Assembly: GCA_963823435.1 (NCBI GenBank)
Contig: CAWGLN010000001.1
Coordinates: 372,001 to 436,000, forward strand
Direction of reading: 5' to 3'
Origin: CAKZML01 sp963823435
GTDB lineage: Bacteria; Pseudomonadota; Gammaproteobacteria; Steroidobacterales; BM003
DNA: 64,000 nt
Of this stretch, positions 1 to 9,211 are shown piece by piece. A program made the translations under genes and the position numbers. Position 1 is the stretch's first letter. The number at the start of each line of letters is the position of its first letter. The notes below the pieces were generated by a model that saw nothing but the letters and a program-made list of their open reading frames with translations, was not told the DNA's origin and ran no database searches.

Positions 1-859
1 CCACCAGCAGTGAAATCCCTCCCAACGCGCCCACCGCAAAGGTCAGCACGCCCAGCACCGAGCCCAACACATCCAGCATTTGTTGCTGAGTGGTGACGGT
101 AAAGTCTTCGCCTCCATGCCGGCTGATCAACACCCTCTTGACTCCCGCCACCACCTCCTCGGCAGGAGCGCCCTCGGCATACAGCAAGTCGATTTCCATA
201 AGACCTTCGCGTCCAAACAGGTCCAGGGCCCGGGCGGCGGGGATATACACCGTGTCGTCAAGATCAAAACCCAGCACCTGCCCCTTGGACTGCATGTAGC
301 CAATTACCCGGTAACGATCGCCGCCCACACGAATACGCTCGCCCAGCACCCTGGCTTCCCCGAACAACTCCTTTTTCAGTTTTGAACCGAGTACGGCATA
401 GGCCCGGGGCGCCCTGGGATCGTCATCAGGCAGAAAGTCACCGGCGGCCACCTGGAATTTGAAGGCTTCGGCGAACTGGGCGCCCACGCCATAGATCATG
501 GTGCGTCGCTGGCGCCCTGATCCCTCCACCTCGGCGTTACCCTGTACCACCGGCACCACCGACTCCACATGGGGTATCCGGGCCAGGGATGCTGCATCGT
601 CCAGAGAAAGCGGCCTCACGGTGTTGAAGATTCCGGTGGGTGTACCCAGGGTGGTCGACTTGCCGGGATTGATGGCCACGATATTGGTGCCAAACTGGGT
701 GAACTCGGCCATTACATATCGATTTACACCTTCACCTATCGAGGTCAGCAGCACCACTGCGGCAATACCGACGGCGATACCCAGGGTCGTCAGTGCACTG
801 CGGGCGCGATGCGCCAGCACTGAGGAAGCGGCGAAGTGAAGGAAGTCCCGACCTAGCAT
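1..859 (-). CDS. MacB/FtsX-type ABC transporter permease (3' end cut by window edge)
   Basis: Inner-membrane permease subunit of a MacB/LolC-like ABC exporter. The frame opens at an ATG preceded by a strong GGAGGAAA ribosome site. The N-terminus has one membrane segment followed by a MacB periplasmic core domain; typical features are LTTLGIAVGIAAVV near residue 25 and FGTNIVAINPGK near residue 65. A second membrane segment (GVLTFAVGALGGISLLV) is just beginning where the window ends, so the C-terminal FtsX domain is missing only because of the edge. It follows a second permease in an operon with an ATPase and a HlyD-type protein, so two non-identical permeases probably pair in one exporter. 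Substrate unknown. Confidence 0.88.
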   Translation of the reverse strand, partial: MLGRDFLHFAASSVLAHRARSALTTLGIAVGIAAVVLLTSIGEGVNRYVMAEFTQFGTNIVAINPGKSTTLGTPTGIFNTVRPLSLDDAASLARIPHVESVVPVVQGNAEVEGSGRQRRTMIYGVGAQFAEAFKFQVAAGDFLPDDDPRAPRAYAVLGSKLKKELFGEARVLGERIRVGGDRYRVIGYMQSKGQVLGFDLDDTVYIPAARALDLFGREGLMEIDLLYAEGAPAEEVVAGVKRVLISRHGGEDFTVTTQQQMLDVLGSVLGVLTFAVGALGGISLLV

Positions 860-893
860 CAGGCTTTCCTCCGTCGCTGTTCACCCACGCTTC

Positions 894-2100
894 TCATCCC
901 CTGAGTGCCTCGACAGGTTCCATGGCCGCTGCCCGCCGGGCCGGCATAATGCCAAACACCAGGCCGGTCAGTGATGACACGCCCAGTGCGGCCACCACCG
1001 CCCAGACCGGCGCCCGGCTGTCGAGGTCCGGGTAGGCGCCGTGTATGGCCTGGCTTCCCAGGTACCCAAGCAAAAGACCCAGCAGACCTCCCAGGAACGC
1101 CAGCAGCACCGCCTCGCTGAGAAATATCAGGGTTACCTGGCCTTTACTGGCACCCACCGCCTTCAATAATCCGATTTCCCGGATACGCTGGCTGACCGCC
1201 ACCAGCATGATGTTCATGATCAGTATGCCAGCCACCCCGAGGCTGATGGCCCCAATACCACCTACGGTAAAGGTCAAGCGCCCGCAAAATATTGTCGAAG
1301 GTGGCCAGCACCGCATCCTGTGTCACCACCGTGATATCTTCCTCACCCTGGTGACGACGGGCCACTGTCTTGCGAATCTGCTCCTGCAGCCTGTGTACTG
1401 AATCCCGGCTGCGCGCCTCGACCAGGATGCGAAACAACCCGGGGGAGTTGAACAGGGCCTGGGCGGAAGCGACGGGAATGATCACCAGTTCCTGCAAGTC
1501 GACACCCAGGGATCTGCCACTGGACCCGAGTATGCCTATGACACGGAAGCGCCGGTCTCCCAGTCTCAGCCACTCTCCCAGGGCCGGCTCGTTGCCAAAC
1601 AACTCCTGTCTGATCTTCTCCCCTATCACGCAAACATTAACGGCTCGCGATGGGTCTCCGGGTGGCAGAAACTTGCCGCGATCCACTAGCATGTGCCGGA
1701 TTTTTATGTACTCGCTGGTCGTGCCCACCACGGTGATCTCCCGCTCCAGTCGTCCATAGGCTGCGCCGGCCGCACCCACCATGATCGGGGCCGCCTGCTT
1801 GACCAGGGAATTGCGGGTAAGGGCGAGATAATCCTCGATGGTCAAATCCCGTGGCGTCTCTCCCGCCATAATCGCGGGCGCACCACCGGTGGTCTCGGAA
1901 CGCCCGGGCAAAACAATCACCAGATTGGTTCCCAGCGAGGCGAACTCGCCGGTGATATAGCGCCTGGCGCCCTCTCCAAGACCGGTCAGAATGACCACTG
2001 CGGACACGCCTATGGACATGGCGAGCAGCATAAGGAAGGTTCGCCCCGGCGCCCGCACCAGGGATGCGGCGGCAAAACGTACCAGGTCACCGGCTCTCAT
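894..2100 (-). CDS. MacB/FtsX-type ABC transporter permease, frameshifted
   Basis: Second permease of the exporter, about 400 residues. The first frame (from 2100) gives the N-terminal membrane anchor and MacB core domain up to LATFDNILRALDL. The second frame resumes at LTFTVGGIGAISL and carries the FtsX-type C-terminal membrane domain with IREIGLLKAVGASK, ending in MEPVEALRG. The break lies near 1275, where CTTGACC reads like CTGACC with one extra T. Both halves are complete and join without loss, so I read this as one gene with a single-base insertion, either an assembly error or a young mutation. The ATG at 2100 overlaps the stop of the upstream ATPase (ATGA). Confidence 0.85.
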
Positions 2101-2771
2101 CCGCTCTCATCCTGCACGATGCGCCCATCCACCATGCGCAAACGGCGTCTGGCACGCTTGCCCACCTCGGCATCGTGGGTGACCACGATAAGGGTGATAC
2201 CGCCCGCGTTGAGCTGCTCCAGCACCTGCACAACGTCCGTCCCGGACTTGCTGTCCAGGTTCCCTGTGGGCTCGTCAGCCAGCAGCAAGGTGGGTTGCAT
2301 GATGGTGGCCCTGGCGATCGCGATTCTCTGGCACTGGCCGCCGGAGAGTTGATCAGGCCGGTGATGGGCACGGTCGGTCAGACCCAGTTGCTCCAGGATT
2401 TTTCCAACCTGTTCCCGGCGCTGCGCCGGTGGCCTACCCGCCAGCACCAGGGGCAGTTCCACGTTTTCAAAAGCGCTCATGCGGGGCACCAGGTGGAAAA
2501 ACTGGAAGACGAAACCGATCCTCTCGCCACGCACCGTCGCTTGTTCGTCGTCGCTCAGACTGGTGACCTCCCGGTCATCCAACACATACCGACCGGTGGT
2601 GGGCTTATCCAGCAAGCCCAGTATATTCAGCAAGGTGGATTTTCCAGATCCGGAGGGTCCCATCAGGGAGAGGTATTCACCAGGCTGGATTGCCAGGTCA
2701 ATATTGTCGAGGGCATGCACCTGTTGGTCGCCAACCTGGAAAATCCGGTTGATGCCCTCCAGGATAATCAT
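2097..2771 (-). CDS. ABC transporter ATP-binding protein (MacB/LolD type)
   Basis: Cytoplasmic ATPase that powers the adjacent permeases. At 224 residues it has the usual length for stand-alone LolD/MacB-type ATPases. Walker A GPSGSGKST is at residues 38-46, the signature LSGGQ at 142-146, Walker B LLLADE at 162-167 and the switch His at 199. Its start overlaps the stop of the HlyD-like gene, and its stop overlaps the start of the next permease, so the genes are translationally coupled. The set (fusion protein, ATPase, two permeases) matches tripartite MacAB-like exporters, although no TolC-type channel is in this window. Confidence 0.93.
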   Translation of the reverse strand: MIILEGINRIFQVGDQQVHALDNIDLAIQPGEYLSLMGPSGSGKSTLLNILGLLDKPTTGRYVLDDREVTSLSDDEQATVRGERIGFVFQFFHLVPRMSAFENVELPLVLAGRPPAQRREQVGKILEQLGLTDRAHHRPDQLSGGQCQRIAIARATIMQPTLLLADEPTGNLDSKSGTDVVQVLEQLNAGGITLIVVTHDAEVGKRARRRLRMVDGRIVQDESG

Positions 2772-3913
2772 TGCTCAGCTTGAACCTGGATACCCTCGCC
2801 CACACCCTCCCGGTCCACCGAAAGCACGATCCGGTCACCTGAATTGAGGCCAGACAGAATTTCCGTGTATTCCCAGTTGCTGACCCCGGTCTGCACCGGA
2901 CGGGATTCCAGCACGCCATCAATCTCCCGGTACAACAGCACGGTGGAATCTTCGAGCAAGGCCTGGGTAGGCACACGCAGCACTTGCTCACGAACCTCAA
3001 GGATCACTTCCACATCGGCACTGTACCCGGCGAGCAGATTCAGCTGCTCCAGCTGTTCCACTTCCACCTCGATTTCGACCGTCCTGGCCTGCTTCTCCAG
3101 CTCCAGCACATAGGGCGCAACCCGTCTGACCACACCCTTGAAATTCTCCCGGGGGAAGGCGTCAAGACTTATTCGCGCGGGCATGCCGGCGCGGATTGAC
3201 GGTGCGTCGACTTCATCGATGGGGGCAGTCACGTACAGACAGCTGTTGTCTATCAGGTCCACTGCAGGCGGCGTCGGTATGCCCACGGGCGAGGGCGTCA
3301 CAAACTCGCCCAGTTCACCATTTACCTCTGCCACTGCTCCATCGAAAGGAGCACGCAACAAGGTTCGCTCCAGTGCCGCCTCGGCCACTTTTTCCCTTGC
3401 CAGGCTAACCCGGACCAGCGCGGTTACCGCACGACAGGCCGATGCGCTGGAACTGGCCTTTCCGACCGAGGTTTCGACTGCCTCCTCAGAGGCCAGGCCC
3501 TTGTCACGCAAGCTCAGCAAGCGCCGGGACTCCTTTTCGGCCACCTCGGCGCTGGTGCATGCTTCCTCGGCCCTGGCTCGGGATGCCTGTGTATCACTAC
3601 GGGTTAACGATAGTTGGGCCTTGAGGTCTTCATTCCAGAGTTCGAGGAGAATCTCGCCGCGCTTCACCAGGCTGCCCTCGCGTGCGGGCAAGGCCGCAAT
3701 CTGGCCCCCCATAGCCGGGGACAAACGGGCTCTCCTGCAGGCCTTGACCGTACCAGCCCGGGTATTCGCCACGCTGGCCCGGACCTCCCCGCTACCCACC
3801 TCGACCAGGGCAACCTGTATCAGCCCGGGACGCGAGATGTAGATGAATGCGATTACAAGGACTGCCGTTGCCAGCAGCGCTAACAACCATTTGCGAATCG
3901 CATTTTTATTCAT
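2768..3913 (-). CDS. HlyD/MacA-family periplasmic adaptor (membrane fusion) protein
   Basis: 381-residue periplasmic adaptor linking an inner-membrane ABC transporter to an outer-membrane channel. The N-terminus has a single membrane anchor (WLLALLATAVLVIAFIYI). It is followed by a lipoyl/barrel-sandwich half with GQIAALPAREGSLVKRGE, a central coiled-coil hairpin rich in Ala/Glu/Arg (about residues 105-180), and a beta-barrel and membrane-proximal part with RVAPYVLELEKQART and VPTQALLEDSTVL. The start codon overlaps the stop of the M28 peptidase gene (TAATG). Family assignment is clear; the substrate of the exporter is not. Confidence 0.9.
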   Translation of the reverse strand: MNKNAIRKWLLALLATAVLVIAFIYISRPGLIQVALVEVGSGEVRASVANTRAGTVKACRRARLSPAMGGQIAALPAREGSLVKRGEILLELWNEDLKAQLSLTRSDTQASRARAEEACTSAEVAEKESRRLLSLRDKGLASEEAVETSVGKASSSASACRAVTALVRVSLAREKVAEAALERTLLRAPFDGAVAEVNGELGEFVTPSPVGIPTPPAVDLIDNSCLYVTAPIDEVDAPSIRAGMPARISLDAFPRENFKGVVRRVAPYVLELEKQARTVEIEVEVEQLEQLNLLAGYSADVEVILEVREQVLRVPTQALLEDSTVLLYREIDGVLESRPVQTGVSNWEYTEILSGLNSGDRIVLSVDREGVGEGIQVQAEQ

Positions 3914-5313
3914 TATTCCCCGGCTGTATTTCCAAACGCACCAGCAGGTCCCGGGAATACCACGGGACTTTCAAAACCCGTCTGACTAACCGCGGCAACG
4001 CCAAAAAAATAGTTGTCGATAACCAGGTTCTTCAGCACGAACGAGTTCACGCTACCCGCGTACACACTGTGAGTCCATACGGGAGAATCCGTAAGCCGCC
4101 AGTAGATGCGGTAACCGGCCAGGTGAGGAGCAATGCGTCGGGCGGGGCTTTCCCAACTCAAGCTCGTGTCGGCGCTGACCGCGCCGGAGATCGTCACGCC
4201 GGTGGGGGCCGGCGGGGCCCAGGCCAAAGACGCCAGGCTGATCGCATTCAGCGCGGTGATTTTCGCTGCATATTGAAAATCGACCCCTGAAATCACGTCA
4301 CCATAACTGACGCCGTTTTCTACCCGTACATCCTGGTGCTGGCGATTGTAATTCTCGTTGGCCTCCATGATACGCACGGCCGGAAACCCCATTTCATTGA
4401 ACGGCCGGTGATGTCCGCCACGTGAAAACCGGTCAAGGCGATAGATCAGCAAGGTATCCAGGTTCGGCACATATTTGTCGGCCAATTGATCCACGTAACG
4501 TGCCAGATTGCGCGAGGCGGAATCCACTTCGCCGCCCTGGAATCGTCGCAGCACGGCTTCCTCGGGAGTCTCTACCACGCGCGTGCCCTCGGAAAATATC
4601 CGGGCATGCGTATTATCGATGACACCGTTGATGCCCTCGATGTTCCCTATCATGTCGTTGTTGAGAACCGCGTCTATACGCCAGCCATCCGCCACGGCCT
4701 TACTGGCCATTGCCTTGCCGCCAAACAAGCCCTGCTCCTCGCCAGACAGGGCCGCATACACGATGCTGGCCGAGAACTTGTACTGTGACAGGACACGCGC
4801 TGCTTCAAGCACCGCAGCGACCCCCGAAGCGTTGTCATTGGCGCCCGGCGCATCCGAACTCGCGTTCATCGGGTCCGTGACGCGGGAATCGATATCGCCG
4901 GTGATAATCACGTAACGATCAGGGTCGGTCGCACCTCTTTGAATCGCCAGGATGTTGACTATTTCCGTGGGATCGGGAATACGTTTCTCGCCCTCAACCA
5001 CCATGGTCTGTTTTTTCACCTCCAGACAGGTGCCGCAGTCACGCGAGATTTGTTCAAACTGGGACTGAATCCAGTCGCGGGCCGCACCGATACCCCGAGT
5101 TTTGGAATTGGTCTGGGACAAACTATGCCGGGTTCCAAAACCGACCAATGTGCGCACATCTGATTCCAGCCGATCAGGAGATATTTGCTGGACAATTTCA
5201 TGCAGGACCGGTTGCTCGCCCGGCGGCGCACGCAAGCCCTTGGATTGACCATGGACGATGGTGGCGGAAAGCGCCAGGAGGACCAGCAGCGAAGCAAGAA
5301 TATGTTTACGCAA
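3913..5313 (-). CDS. M28-family metallopeptidase with C-terminal fibronectin type III domain
   Basis: Secreted zinc peptidase of 466 residues, first gene of the exporter operon. Residues 1-22 form a signal peptide ending in VHG. The M28 core has GANDNASG (Asp160), SGEEQG (Glu192/193), NNDMIGN (Asp220) and RGGHHRPF (His301/302), which fit the metal ligands and catalytic Glu. The first ligand position, normally GHxDS, reads GDIDS (Asp140), so a metal-binding His is replaced by Asp. A fibronectin type III-like domain follows from about residue 368. The TAATG junction with the HlyD gene suggests co-transcription with the exporter. Activity is plausible but the ligand change leaves some doubt. Confidence 0.85.
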   Translation of the reverse strand: MRKHILASLLVLLALSATIVHGQSKGLRAPPGEQPVLHEIVQQISPDRLESDVRTLVGFGTRHSLSQTNSKTRGIGAARDWIQSQFEQISRDCGTCLEVKKQTMVVEGEKRIPDPTEIVNILAIQRGATDPDRYVIITGDIDSRVTDPMNASSDAPGANDNASGVAAVLEAARVLSQYKFSASIVYAALSGEEQGLFGGKAMASKAVADGWRIDAVLNNDMIGNIEGINGVIDNTHARIFSEGTRVVETPEEAVLRRFQGGEVDSASRNLARYVDQLADKYVPNLDTLLIYRLDRFSRGGHHRPFNEMGFPAVRIMEANENYNRQHQDVRVENGVSYGDVISGVDFQYAAKITALNAISLASLAWAPPAPTGVTISGAVSADTSLSWESPARRIAPHLAGYRIYWRLTDSPVWTHSVYAGSVNSFVLKNLVIDNYFFGVAAVSQTGFESPVVFPGPAGAFGNTAGE

Positions 5314-5411
5314 TCGACTACCCTGAAATGACCTTTACAGATCGTCCACCTTAGCCCATTCGACCGCCCCGTTAAACTGCAGACGAACAAGGCGCTCCCC
5401 GGGAAGTCGGA

Positions 5412-6329
5412 TTATGGCTGCTCCGACCGGGTCAACTCCGCGTCGAACCGCCCTTTTTCCCACGCAAGCATGGCGCGCTTTCGGGTCTCACCCCAACGGT
5501 AGCCACCCAATCCACCACCGGCGCGTAATACCCGGTGGCAAGGTATCAAGTATCCAATTCGGTTGGCCCCCACCGCGGCGCCAACAGCCCGCGCTGCGGA
5601 TTCCCGACCAAGCTGCCGGGAAAGGTCACCATAGGACAGGGTCTTGCCCGGGGGAATACGCAGCAAGGCCCGCCATACCTGGACCTGAAAATTTGTGCCA
5701 CGCACCAGCACCCGGAGTCTTTCCGGCCTGGCTCCGTCCGCCAGGGCGGAAAAGGTTCGGGTCACGGGCACAACCGCCGCGTCATCCTCAACCAGGCTTG
5801 CAGCGGGCCAGTCTGCCCCCAGGGATTGCAAGGGCCCTGCATTTACCTCGTCCTGGAAACTGAGGCTACACAAGCCTCTCTCGGTGACAGCTACGTGACA
5901 CAGACCAAAATGGGTGTCAGCCCAGGCGTGTCGAATCAGCACACCCTCTCCACCGCTCTTGAACTGCCCGGGGGTTACCGCCTCTATATCCACGAACAGG
6001 TCATGCAGGCGCCCAGGTCCCGACAAACCCAGTGACTGGCTGGCGGTCAACAAATCCTGCCCGCGGCGCAGATCAAGCTTGGCTTGCTCCAGGGTCAGCG
6101 ACCGCAGGTATTGCTTTGGAGACAGGCCGGCCCAGCGGGTGAACAGGCGGGTAAAATGCGCCTCGCTGAGACACACCTCGGCCGCTACCCTCTCCGGCGA
6201 GGGGTGCTCACGCCAGTGCGCCGCCATGAACTCTATAGCTAACGCTATTCTTTGATAATCCCGATGCTCTATCATGGTACCCAGTGTATCTCCAGGTGAT
6301 GACATCGCCACCCGATTTCGCGCAAACAT
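5412..6329 (-). CDS. AraC-type HTH plus methylated-DNA--cysteine S-methyltransferase (Ada/Ogt-like)
   Basis: 305-residue DNA-alkylation repair protein. Residues ~25-125 form an AraC-type helix-turn-helix domain (RVAAEVCLSEAHFTRLF, then SPKQYLRSLTLEQAK). Residues ~210-300 are the methyltransferase domain with the active-site motif IPCHRV, acceptor Cys264, and the RAVGAAVGANR helix. It lacks the N-terminal zinc/cysteine methylphosphotriester domain of full-length Ada, so it resembles short Ada-like fusions. Later Met codons at residues 9 or 19 could be the real start. It is divergent from the DUF192 gene, with about 57 bp between them. Confidence 0.92.
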   Translation of the reverse strand: MFARNRVAMSSPGDTLGTMIEHRDYQRIALAIEFMAAHWREHPSPERVAAEVCLSEAHFTRLFTRWAGLSPKQYLRSLTLEQAKLDLRRGQDLLTASQSLGLSGPGRLHDLFVDIEAVTPGQFKSGGEGVLIRHAWADTHFGLCHVAVTERGLCSLSFQDEVNAGPLQSLGADWPAASLVEDDAAVVPVTRTFSALADGARPERLRVLVRGTNFQVQVWRALLRIPPGKTLSYGDLSRQLGRESAARAVGAAVGANRIGYLIPCHRVLRAGGGLGGYRWGETRKRAMLAWEKGRFDAELTRSEQP

Positions 6330-6386
6330 ATCTGCCCGGCGCCTGATTTATGGCCGGCACCAGGAAACCAACTTCACACCGGAACT

Positions 6387-6917
6387 GTGAATATGACCGT
6401 GTATGGATTTCCGCAACGACGCTTCGGTCCTGTACCAACCCTCGCTGTGCTCATAACACTGGGCCTGGCGGCGACGCCCGCGACCGCATCCCGTCCCATA
6501 GATTCGCCGAATGAACACCTGGTCATCCAGGTGTCCGATAGCGTGCAGCATGAATTCAGAATACATCTCGCCGTGTCGGCATCGGAACGGTCACAGGGAC
6601 TGATGTATGTGCGCAAGATGCCGGATGACGTGGGGATGCTGTTTGTCTACGAGCGTCCGACCGTGATCGGCATGTGGATGAAAAACACCTATATCCCGCT
6701 GGACATGATCTTTATCGGAGAGAACGGGCGAATTCTTACCATTGCCAGCGATACCGTACCCCACTCCCTGGCAACGATCAGCTCCGGCAAACCCGCAATT
6801 GGCGTACTGGAAATCAATGCGGGCATCAGCAAGAAACTGGGTCTGGCCCCAGGCCAGGCTGTGCTGCAGCGCGTGCTCCCTAGCGCCGCAAAAGCACCAG
6901 CCAGCGGGACAGATTGA
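6387..6917 (+). CDS. DUF192 family protein, exported
   Basis: 176-residue protein with an N-terminal signal peptide (hydrophobic stretch around residues 15-34, ATPATA then SRP). The rest is a DUF192 domain: SERSQGLMYVRKMPDDVGMLF, WMKNTYIPLDMIFI, then VLEINAG near the end. DUF192 proteins are small beta-rich proteins of unknown biochemical function, often exported. Its 3' end overlaps the convergent YugP-like gene by 38 bp. The upstream gap holds the divergent promoters shared with the Ada-like gene, but I see no clear consensus there. Confidence 0.88.
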   Translation: MNMTVYGFPQRRFGPVPTLAVLITLGLAATPATASRPIDSPNEHLVIQVSDSVQHEFRIHLAVSASERSQGLMYVRKMPDDVGMLFVYERPTVIGMWMKNTYIPLDMIFIGENGRILTIASDTVPHSLATISSGKPAIGVLEINAGISKKLGLAPGQAVLQRVLPSAAKAPASGTD

Positions 6918-7566
6918 GTACACTGAACAGGGACGCGGCCACATAGGTCAGGGCCGCCGCCCGCAGCACCTTGCGTGCGTGCGGCTCATCTTCTGATTTC
7001 AGGAACCCGGCTTGCTGCATGATGGGCAAGGCACGCCCGAAGCTCGCATCCAGCTCCGTGGGCAGTGTCGCCAGGTGCACCAGGCAGGAAGCAAACATGC
7101 TGAGTGCGCCCGCCAGCAAGGTGAGAACGGCCAGCCTGGGGGAACGAAGCAGCAGCATCAGTAACGGGGTAAGCAACAACATCACACCGGCGAACTTTTG
7201 CGCCACCACCGCCCCTTTCACCAGCCTTTGTCTCAACATGAAGGGTGGAAATTCATCACGATGCTGCAAGGCGTGACCCACTTCATGTGCCGCCACGGTG
7301 ACCGCCGTCAAAGAACAACCGTTAAAATTGTCCTTGCTCAGACGCACCGCCCTGCTCTCGGGATCGTAATGATCACCCGTCTCGGTTATTTCCGTGAGTA
7401 CGTCCGCTAGCTGTAACTGGTCCAGCATGTGACGAGCCAGCTCCCCACCGGTCCCGGGGTATCGATCCGCAGGTACGCTGTATTTCCGCATTACCCGCCG
7501 GACCCAATACGAAGGCAACCCGAATATCACACCCAGCACCAGCAAGGCGACGAGCAGCGGCAGCAT
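6880..7566 (-). CDS. zinc metallopeptidase, YugP family
   Basis: 228-residue membrane protein of the neutral zinc metallopeptidase family (YugP-like). The start MLPLLVALLVLGVIFGLP is a membrane segment. The zinc motif HEVGHALQH places His94 and His98 as ligands and Glu95 as the catalytic base. Further hydrophobic segments follow (GVMLLLTPLLMLLL, LAVLTLLAGALSMF), and the C-terminus ends ASLFSVLNLSRWLVLL. The length matches the family. The physiological substrate is unknown for most members. It converges on the DUF192 gene with a short overlap. Confidence 0.9.
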   Translation of the reverse strand: MLPLLVALLVLGVIFGLPSYWVRRVMRKYSVPADRYPGTGGELARHMLDQLQLADVLTEITETGDHYDPESRAVRLSKDNFNGCSLTAVTVAAHEVGHALQHRDEFPPFMLRQRLVKGAVVAQKFAGVMLLLTPLLMLLLRSPRLAVLTLLAGALSMFASCLVHLATLPTELDASFGRALPIMQQAGFLKSEDEPHARKVLRAAALTYVAASLFSVLNLSRWLVLLRR

Positions 7567-7608
7567 GACCGGTTAGTCCGTCCCGTCCGACGCAAACGTC
7601 ATCGGGCT

Positions 7609-7968
7609 CTATGTCCCGTTTTCGGGCGGCGCCGCGCAACGGACCTCGTACCGGAGGTTATAGGAATAGGGATTGGCGTCATTGCGTGTGTAATCGCGAC
7701 GCTCAAGTATTTCAAAACCGGACGCGCACATTTTTCTCTGGGCCAGCCAGCCTTTCAGCCACTCCATCCTGATGGCCTCGCCGGCCTCTGTGTCCCCTGG
7801 CGCCTCCGCCGTGGTCTTGGCCTCAAAAACCATCACATCACTGTCATTCATGGACGTGCGCAGACCGCTGTACTTGTGCCGCTCATAGTCGATGCTCTTG
7901 TGCAAATCCTTGCAGGCTGTCAGGCCGAGCAAAACCAGGACGATCAATCCGACTATTCTCTTACCCAT
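7609..7968 (-). CDS. small lipoprotein of unknown function
   Basis: 119-residue predicted lipoprotein. I choose the ATG at 7968 rather than the longest frame (8103) because it has an AAAGGAGA ribosome site and opens directly with a lipoprotein signal, MGKRIVGLIVLVLLGLTAC, in which LTAC is the lipobox. The mature part is charged, with the closest thing to a motif being FEILERRDYTRNDANPYSYNLRYEVRC; it has two further cysteines. I do not recognise a family. It lies between the YugP-like gene and the lysine-repeat gene, all on the same strand. Confidence 0.7.
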   Translation of the reverse strand: MGKRIVGLIVLVLLGLTACKDLHKSIDYERHKYSGLRTSMNDSDVMVFEAKTTAEAPGDTEAGEAIRMEWLKGWLAQRKMCASGFEILERRDYTRNDANPYSYNLRYEVRCAAPPENGT

Positions 7969-8070
7969 CCGTCTTCTCCTTTCCCGGGTATCGGGACCAG
8001 GATTACCAGGCATGTCCCTGGTCAACATCGCAGGATTACCGAAGGCGACACCTGATCCCGGGCGCAGCGG

Positions 8071-8100
8071 ATAAAAGGAACCGGCCGATGGCCGGTTTCC
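8071..8100 (-). terminator. rho-independent terminator for the lysine-repeat gene
   Basis: Read on the minus strand, a GC-rich stem (GGAAACCGGCC / GGCCGGTTCC, one bulged T, loop ATC) is followed at once by TTTTAT. It sits about 25 bp past the stop codon at 8126 that the lysine-repeat gene would use if its frameshift were corrected. This supports that frame as the true 3' end. Confidence 0.75.
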
Positions 8101-8125
8101 CATTCGATCTCTTCAGAGCCTGGCC

Positions 8126-8759
8126 TTACGCACTTGCCTTTTTTACGCTGGCCTTCTTCTTGCTGGCTACCTTCTTCTTGCTGCGCTGCCTTCTTCTTGC
8201 CGGCTACCTTCTTCTTGCTGGCTACCTTCTTCTTGCCGGCTACCTTCTTCTTGCTGGCTACCTTCTTCTTGCTGACTTTCTTCTTGCTGGCCACCTTCTT
8301 CTTGCTGACTTTCTTCTTGCTGGCTGCCTTCTTCTTGCTGACCTTCTTCTTGCCGCCGGCCTTCTTCTCAAGCTCCTGCTCTGTCTTGCCTACGGCCTTG
8401 CTGATGCGGGTTGCTTTCATGGCATAGGCACGGGCATGTTTTAATTGCTCACGCAGGGGAGCCAGGTTAATTCTGTGTGACTCGACCTCATCCATGGCTG
8501 CATTCAACAGTTTGTCCAGCTTGTTGATTTGCGTGCGCAACTGCCTCTTGGCATTGGCAGCAGTAGTCTTGGCCAGTTTCTCTGATTTCTTTACCAAGTC
8601 ATTCTTGTAACGCTCGGCTTTTTTCCTGGCTTGCTGCAACTCACGGGTCGCTTTCTTTGTTTCCCGATCCAGGGACTTCAAAGTCTTCTGCGACACGCGG
8701 TGAAATTCACGTTCTGCATTTTTGAAGGCGCGTTCCAGCGCGGAAAGTTCTTTCGACAT
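8126..8759 (-). CDS. coiled-coil protein with lysine-rich tandem repeats (histone H1-like tail), frameshifted
   Basis: The N-terminal ~130 residues form a charged coiled coil (MSKELSALERAFKNAERE onward, with QARKKAERYKNDLVKK). Then come tandem pentamer-type repeats of the form KKKVA/S-S/G, about 13 units of lysine triplets separated by V-A-S, V-A-G or V-S. The uninterrupted frame runs to 8022 but loses the repeat at about 8185, where GCAGCGCAGC reads like GCAGCCAGC with one extra G. Correcting it restores SKKKVASKKK and a TAA at 8126, just before a terminator. Such tails resemble bacterial histone H1-like DNA-binding proteins, but the function here is inferred only from composition. Confidence 0.7.
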
Positions 8760-9211
8760 TGTCTTGACCTGCTATGTGGGTTGAAGGAAAGGTTCTGACC
8801 ATGAGACTCTCGTCAAAACACGAAATTAAAGGCAAAGCATAGACCATGCCCTTGCAGCAGTATAGTCGCACCTCTAGGCAATTTCATGGAAACGACAAAT
8901 CAGCCTGCACCGGGACCGGTGTCAGCGTGTCCCTGTTTCCGATGCACAATCAGAAATACCCCAGCCGTTTTGCCCCCCCGGCGATGGGTAGACTTACGAT
9001 TATCCGGCGGAGCCAGGGACACGGAAGAACAGGGCCTCGTGGACGCGGAATCCCTGCAGCACCAAGGCTGTGGCCTATGCTAAGGTTCGACACTAGCGGA
9101 ACAAGTGCCTCACGGCGTGGTCTCAGGAGTAGGCGGAATTTTCAACGGCATTAGATTCTGTCGGCATCGTGCCAATTCGGGCTGCGACGCGGGCCTCGCC
9201 GGGGTGTTTTT
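8760..9211. other. intergenic region, divergent promoters
   Basis: About 450 bp between the lysine-repeat gene (minus) and the transporter (plus). It must hold both promoters, but I see no convincing -35/-10 pair. Short frames here (such as 8886-9083 plus) lack ribosome sites and family features. I see nothing else. Confidence 0.5.

Noticed and set aside
8190..8360. Regular 15-bp repeats resembling a repeat array
   Set aside because: They are codon repeats of the lysine-rich protein with no spacers, so not a CRISPR.
8846..9154. Plus-strand frames upstream of the first transporter
   Set aside because: No ribosome site, no recognisable domain, and composition like non-coding GC-rich DNA.
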